Notes under the pieces: generated by a model | What the model saw: the letters and a program-made list of their open reading frames with translations, nothing else | Told to the model about the DNA's origin: nothing | Databases searched by the model: none | Shown here: in pieces, positions 60,331-64,000 of the stretch | Numbering within the stretch: position 1 is the stretch's first letter | How the letters are laid out: the number at the start of each line of letters is the position of its first letter | Source of the DNA: Aeoliella mucimassa | GTDB lineage: Bacteria; Planctomycetota; Planctomycetia; Pirellulales; Lacipirellulaceae | NCBI RefSeq assembly: GCF_007748035.1 | Contig: NZ_CP036278.1 | Location: 2,480,001 to 2,544,000, forward strand | Reading direction: 5' to 3' | DNA length: 64,000 nucleotides | Program-made: the position numbers and the translations under genes

Positions 60331-60396
60331 ATTGGGGGGCTGTTTCGTGCGAAGTGGGTGTAGTAAGACGAGGGCTGAACGCCTCACCCGCCATCG

Positions 60397-60507
60397 TTAC
60401 GGTTCATAAATCTCGCAATCCGGCAACGCCTTATCGAGACGCTTGAGTCCCTCGGGGGTGATCTCGGTGAGCGAGAGGTCCAGCACTTTGATGCCGCTAG
60501 AGTTGGC
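60397..60507 (-). pseudogene. Leucine-rich-repeat gene remnant
   Basis: NSSGIKVLDLSLTEITPEGL then KRLDKALPDCEIYEP ends at TAA 60397-60399. The pattern is a last LRR unit of the planctomycete type (L-L-T-I-TPEGL). An in-frame TGA just upstream and the absence of further repeats mark it as a decayed tail. It follows the SnoaL-like gene on the same strand. Confidence 0.65.
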
Positions 60508-60912
60508 TCAAGGCAGCGCCCCCAACTGGCGGAGCAGGTCGAGCGAGTCGGTTTGCTCCCACTCTTCGGCGATCTTGTCGCCTGCCAGGCGGTAGAAGTT
60601 CATGCCCGAGACATGCACCTTGCGGCCGGTGGCCAGGATGCCGTGGAACTCGCCTTGGTGGGTTACCTGTCCGCGCCAGCGGACGGCCACCTGGTCGTCG
60701 GTCGACACGATGCTCTCGATGGCAACGCGCCAGTCGGGGAACGACCTACGGCACGAGGTGACAAACAGTTGCAACCCCGCCCGGTCACGCGGTGGTTGGC
60801 CTCCCAGATGGTAGGCGAAGTCGCTCGTGGTCATCGATTCCAGCGCCTGGTAGTTGCCAGTGTTCCAAACCGTTTCGATGTAGTCGGTTACCAGCTTCTC
60901 TTGTTCCGTCAT
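60508..60912 (-). CDS. SnoaL-like / ester-cyclase-type small protein
   Basis: A 134-aa NTF2-like fold: MTEQEKLVTDYIETVWNTGN, LESMTTSDFAYHLGGQPPRD, RSFPDWRVAIESIVSTDDQV, AVRWRGQVTHQGEFHGILAT, GRKVHVSGMNFYRLAGDKIA, EEWEQTDSLDLLRQLG. This is the pattern annotated as ester cyclase or SnoaL-like polyketide cyclase. Cytoplasmic. The substrate is not known. Confidence 0.88.
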   Translation of the reverse strand: MTEQEKLVTDYIETVWNTGNYQALESMTTSDFAYHLGGQPPRDRAGLQLFVTSCRRSFPDWRVAIESIVSTDDQVAVRWRGQVTHQGEFHGILATGRKVHVSGMNFYRLAGDKIAEEWEQTDSLDLLRQLGALP

Positions 60913-61183
60913 GGTCGGTGCCCCTCTGGTTAAGATTGCCTGAAGTTTCTCGCGTTCTCGTGTTGGTTGTGGTCAAGTATACGCACTAGAGCCATGCTGG
61001 AAAGTCGCAGGATTAGTGGAACTCGGCAGTTGTTGCTGCTGGACCCGAGGCTGCTTCTCGACTGCTCATTCGGTACTTCGGCCTTCTGCACCCCTGGAGA
61101 AACTCGTCTTGTCGGGGGATCGGCTTTGGGTACCATTCCGGCATATTCCCATCTCTCGAAGCAGGAAAGGCGAAGAAATAGCC

Positions 61184-62194
61184 ATGGTGCGTATTCTACT
61201 ACTGGCGGTTTGTGCGGCGATGCTAGCGGGCTCGGCTTATGGACAGGCACCCGTCGAAGGCGAGGCGATTACCTTCGACGAAAACCTAAAGGGTTACCCG
61301 TATCCGTTTGAGGTCAAGAACTACGCGTTCCACTCGCAGGGACGCGACTTGCAGATGGCCTACATGTATCTGCCAGCCAAGGACCCGGCCAAGGGGGTCG
61401 TCACGCTGCTGCATGGCAAGAACTTCAACGGGGCGTACTGGCAGCAAACCGCCGAGTACCTGCAGTCGCTCGGGTACGGCGTGCTCATGCCCGATCAGAT
61501 TGGCTTTGGCAAGTCGACCAAGGCCACGAGCTATCAGTACAGCTTTGCAGTCCTGGCTCAGAATACCAAGCAGTTGATGCAGTCGCTCGGCATTGAAAAA
61601 TCGATTGTCGTGGGGCACTCGATGGGGGGCATGCTCGCTTCGCGGTTCGCCCTGCTCTACCCCGAGGCAACCACGCAACTGATTCTGGTGAATCCCATTG
61701 GGCTCGAAAACTATCTGCAGTACGTGCAATACAAAGATGTGCAGTTCTTCTTCGAGAACGAACTTGGAAGCACGCCCGAAAAGATCGTCGAGTACCAGAA
61801 GAAGAACTACTACGACGGCGCCTGGAACGGACGTTACGCCGCGCTGACGCTGCCGCTGGTCGGATGGGTGCAAGGCGACGACTGGAACAAGCTGGCCTAC
61901 GTGAGCGCGCTGACCTACGACATGATCTTTACCCAGCCGGTGGTCGAGGAGTTCAAGGACTTCCAAGTGCCGACGACTTTGATCATCGGCACCCGCGACC
62001 GCACCGGTCCAGGGCGCAACTGGATGAAGCCGGGCGTTGAGTTCGAACTCGGCCGCTACGACTTAATCGGCGAGCGCATCCAACAGCGGAATCCCAACAT
62101 CAAAGTCGTGGAACTCGATGGACTGGGACACTTGCCGCATATCGAAGATTTCACGCGGTTTAAAATGGCCTTTACCGGGGCACTTCAGCCCTAA
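61184..62194 (+). CDS. Exported alpha/beta hydrolase
   Basis: A 336-aa protein with a signal peptide (VRILLLAVCAAMLAGSAYGQ). The hydrolase domain has an oxyanion region VVTLLHGKNFNGAYWQ, nucleophile elbow GHSMGG (S146), acid LIIGTRDRTGPG and histidine VVELDGLGHLPHIEDF. ATG 61184 is chosen from the signal peptide; an earlier frame (61016) is Cys/Arg-rich and not signal-like. AGGAAAGGCGAAG precedes it. It could act on esters, epoxides or other small substrates. Confidence 0.88.
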   Translation: MVRILLLAVCAAMLAGSAYGQAPVEGEAITFDENLKGYPYPFEVKNYAFHSQGRDLQMAYMYLPAKDPAKGVVTLLHGKNFNGAYWQQTAEYLQSLGYGVLMPDQIGFGKSTKATSYQYSFAVLAQNTKQLMQSLGIEKSIVVGHSMGGMLASRFALLYPEATTQLILVNPIGLENYLQYVQYKDVQFFFENELGSTPEKIVEYQKKNYYDGAWNGRYAALTLPLVGWVQGDDWNKLAYVSALTYDMIFTQPVVEEFKDFQVPTTLIIGTRDRTGPGRNWMKPGVEFELGRYDLIGERIQQRNPNIKVVELDGLGHLPHIEDFTRFKMAFTGALQP

Positions 62195-62209
62195 CCAAGC
62201 GGCAAAATA

Positions 62210-62260
62210 CGCCCGCCGGCCAACCCGCAAAGGTCATTGGTTGGCCGGCGGGCGATTGTT
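62210..62260. terminator. Strong intrinsic-type hairpin after the hydrolase gene
   Basis: A 16-bp perfect stem (CGCCCGCCGGCCAACC with its inverse at 62239-62254) with a 13-base loop, followed by ATTGTT, 15 bases after the stop codon. Confidence 0.8.
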
Positions 62261-62473
62261 ACACGGAAGTTCCTAATTTGGCCCAATTTGTGGCCGAGTG
62301 CTGCGCAGTCTGATGATGCTCCTGCTTATGTTTCTTGCTCAGCCGATATAGATTTCGGTTCAATCGCCATCGAATCCCATTCGCTGTGGCATTGGCCTTC
62401 GTCAAGTCGCTATAATGATCCACAAGTCCTATCGCTTCCCACCACTCCATTCTCCCTCGGAGGCAGCGACGAC

Positions 62474-64000
62474 ATGTGGATCGGACCCCGTTTGTGGATG
62501 CAGGGTGCATCACTAAGTATTTGTTTGCTCGCTACGAGCTTGGTTTCGTTCGTCCAGGCGGAAGATCGAATTGACTTCAATCGTCAGATTCGGCCCTTGC
62601 TATCGGATCGCTGTTACCAGTGCCATGGCCCTGATGAAAATCATCGCGAGGCCGGACTGCGCCTCGACCTGGAGGAAGCCGCCACGGCCGAAACCGATTC
62701 GGGCACCATTGCCCTCGTGCCTGGCGATACCGAAGCCAGCGAGTTGGTCGCCCGCATCGCGACCGACGATGCCGATCTGGTGATGCCGCCGGTCGATTCG
62801 GGTAAGTCGCTCAATGCCGAGGAAATTGCGCTACTCAAGAAGTGGGTCGAGCAGGGTGCCAAGTACCAACCTCACTGGGCCTTCGTTGCTCCCAAAGTGG
62901 TCGCCCCCGCCGAGGTCAAGCAAGCTGAGTGGCCAGCAGGCGAAATCGACAAGTACATTCTGGCCGAGATCGAAGCCGCGGGGCTCGAACCCTCGCCCGA
63001 AGCCAACAAGATAACGCTCATCCGCCGAGTGACGCTCGACCTCACGGGCTTGCCTCCCACGCCGGAGGAAGTGGCCGCGTTCCTGGCCGACGACTCCGCC
63101 GATGCGTACGAGAAGGTGGTCGATCGCTTGCTCGCGTCGCCCAGGTATGGTGAGCACATGGCCCGGTTCTGGCTCGATGCGGTCCGCTATGGCGACACGC
63201 ATGGCTTGCACCTGGATAACTATCGCGAGATGTGGCCCTACCGCGACTGGGTGGTGCGGGCCTTCAACGACAACTTGACGTGGGATCAGTTCACCAGGAT
63301 GAACCTGGCCGGCGACCTGCTGCCCGAGCCTTCGCTCGACGACCTGATCGCCAGCGGCTACAACCGCTCGCACATCACCACGAACGAGGGTGGTTCGATC
63401 GCCGAAGAAGTTCGGGTGCGGAACGTGGTCGATCGCGTGTCGACCACCGGTACCGTGTTCATGGGACTCACCATGGGCTGCGCGGTGTGCCATGATCACA
63501 AGTTCGATCCGATCACGATGCGCGACTTCTACGCGATGTCGGGCTTCTTTAACAATCTCGATGCCAACCCCATGGATGGCAACCGGGCCGACCACGCCCC
63601 CACGGTGAAAGCCCCTACGCCTGAGCAGCAGACTGAGCTCGCGCGTCTCGAACAACGACTCAAGGAACTCGCGACCAAGCTCGATGCTCCTTGGCAAGCG
63701 GTCGATACCGCCCAAGCGGAGTGGGAAACCAAAACCCGTGAGCAACTCGCCAGCCAGGCGAAGCCGGAGCTGGTGTGGGGCACCTGGCACAGCGTGGGAC
63801 CCTTCCGTTCCGACCTTCGCTATCTGCAAGGTCAGAAGCAAGGCCCTGAAGGCAAACCAGTGAAGCTTGACGATCAGTTTGAGCTGTCGACCGGCGAAAA
63901 GGTCGCCTGGGTCGCCCATCCCGAGTGGGCCGATGGCGAGCCGCATACCGAGTTCGAGCAAATCGTCTCCGCGATGTTCGTCTATCGCACGATCGAGTCG
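62474..64000 (+). CDS. PSD1 / cytochrome c domain protein (partial)
   Basis: An ATG at 62474 opens a frame that stays open for all 509 codons to the window end. It has a signal peptide (ASLSICLLATSLVSFVQAED), a planctomycete cytochrome c segment with a heme motif CYQCHG (RPLLSDRCYQCHGPDENHRE), DUF1549 (SPRYGEHMARFWLDAVRYGD, PYRDWVVRAFNDNLTWDQFT) and a second CxxCH (GCAVCHDHKFDPIT). The DUF1553 half lies beyond the window. Such proteins are abundant in planctomycetes, often next to DUF1501 sulfatase-like genes. The exported protein is probably involved in polysaccharide handling; the mechanism is unknown. Confidence 0.93.
   Translation, partial: MWIGPRLWMQGASLSICLLATSLVSFVQAEDRIDFNRQIRPLLSDRCYQCHGPDENHREAGLRLDLEEAATAETDSGTIALVPGDTEASELVARIATDDADLVMPPVDSGKSLNAEEIALLKKWVEQGAKYQPHWAFVAPKVVAPAEVKQAEWPAGEIDKYILAEIEAAGLEPSPEANKITLIRRVTLDLTGLPPTPEEVAAFLADDSADAYEKVVDRLLASPRYGEHMARFWLDAVRYGDTHGLHLDNYREMWPYRDWVVRAFNDNLTWDQFTRMNLAGDLLPEPSLDDLIASGYNRSHITTNEGGSIAEEVRVRNVVDRVSTTGTVFMGLTMGCAVCHDHKFDPITMRDFYAMSGFFNNLDANPMDGNRADHAPTVKAPTPEQQTELARLEQRLKELATKLDAPWQAVDTAQAEWETKTREQLASQAKPELVWGTWHSVGPFRSDLRYLQGQKQGPEGKPVKLDDQFELSTGEKVAWVAHPEWADGEPHTEFEQIVSAMFVYRTIES

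Noticed and set aside
62259-62513. 84-aa minus-strand frame upstream of the PSD1 gene
   Set aside because: It overlaps the start of the PSD1 gene and the terminator tail, and has an Arg/His/Asn-rich composition with no domain.
62831-63961. 376-aa minus-strand frame near the window end
   Set aside because: Antisense to the PSD1/DUF1549 gene, which is open across all 1527 bases to the edge and carries heme and family motifs.

Overview
The window reads as a chromosomal segment of a planctomycete, most likely order Pirellulales. The family content points there: DUF1559 pseudopilin-like proteins, a PSD1/cytochrome c protein, an ECF sigma factor of the Rhodopirellula/Verrucomicrobium type next to a FecR protein, PEP-CTERM and dockerin exported proteins, and a giant surface protein with the planctomycete N-terminal signal (FEHLESRELLAA). 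No organism name can be fixed from the sequence alone.

Layout. 1-5 kb: the end of an unknown gene, a XylR-like regulator, a non-coding dispersed repeat (copy A), then a small tRNA island (Gly, two Leu-anticodon tRNAs with short variable arms, an oversized Leu-like tRNA, Asp) interleaved with a frameshifted DUF4291 gene, an 88-aa gene and a small methyltransferase. 5-11.4 kb: a 1526-aa CotH/lamin-tail/dockerin surface protein, an odd tRNA-like gene and a slipin. 11.5-30.1 kb: an export and glycan locus. On the minus strand are two PEP-CTERM proteins, a lipoprotein coupled to a DUF1559 protein, and a FecR regulator coupled to its ECF sigma factor. On the plus strand are a GH78 rhamnosidase, a PEP-CTERM protein paralogous to one on the other side, an unassigned exported protein and a cell-surface GH78-like protein. 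A GH97 enzyme closes the locus on the minus strand.

30.1-39.4 kb: dispersed repeat copy B, an IS5-type element, and a 6.6-kb integrated element. The element has a truncated tyrosine integrase, HTH and excisionase genes, a serine recombinase, a degenerate HNH-AP2 protein, several small unknown genes, an iteron-like/AT-rich region, twin GC hairpins and many terminators. It ends in a 41-nt tRNA-Arg(UCU) 5' half. This is the most unfamiliar stretch of the window.

39.5-50.5 kb: two tandem DUF1566 proteins, an ECF sigma factor plus Ser/Thr kinase pair, an orphan LuxR-type HTH, an HD/OB phosphodiesterase-like protein, and a housekeeping run rpmE-prfA-prmC-DUF4261. 50.6-57.6 kb: an insertion-sequence graveyard with repeat copy C, IS630 (with an A7 slippage site), a frameshifted IS4-type element, an IS3 element, broken RHS and other gene remnants, and REP-like hairpins. 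57.9-64 kb: DUF2760 plus an Hsp70-family protein, a leucine-rich-repeat remnant, a SnoaL-like protein, an exported alpha/beta hydrolase, and the start of a PSD1 protein that runs off the window.
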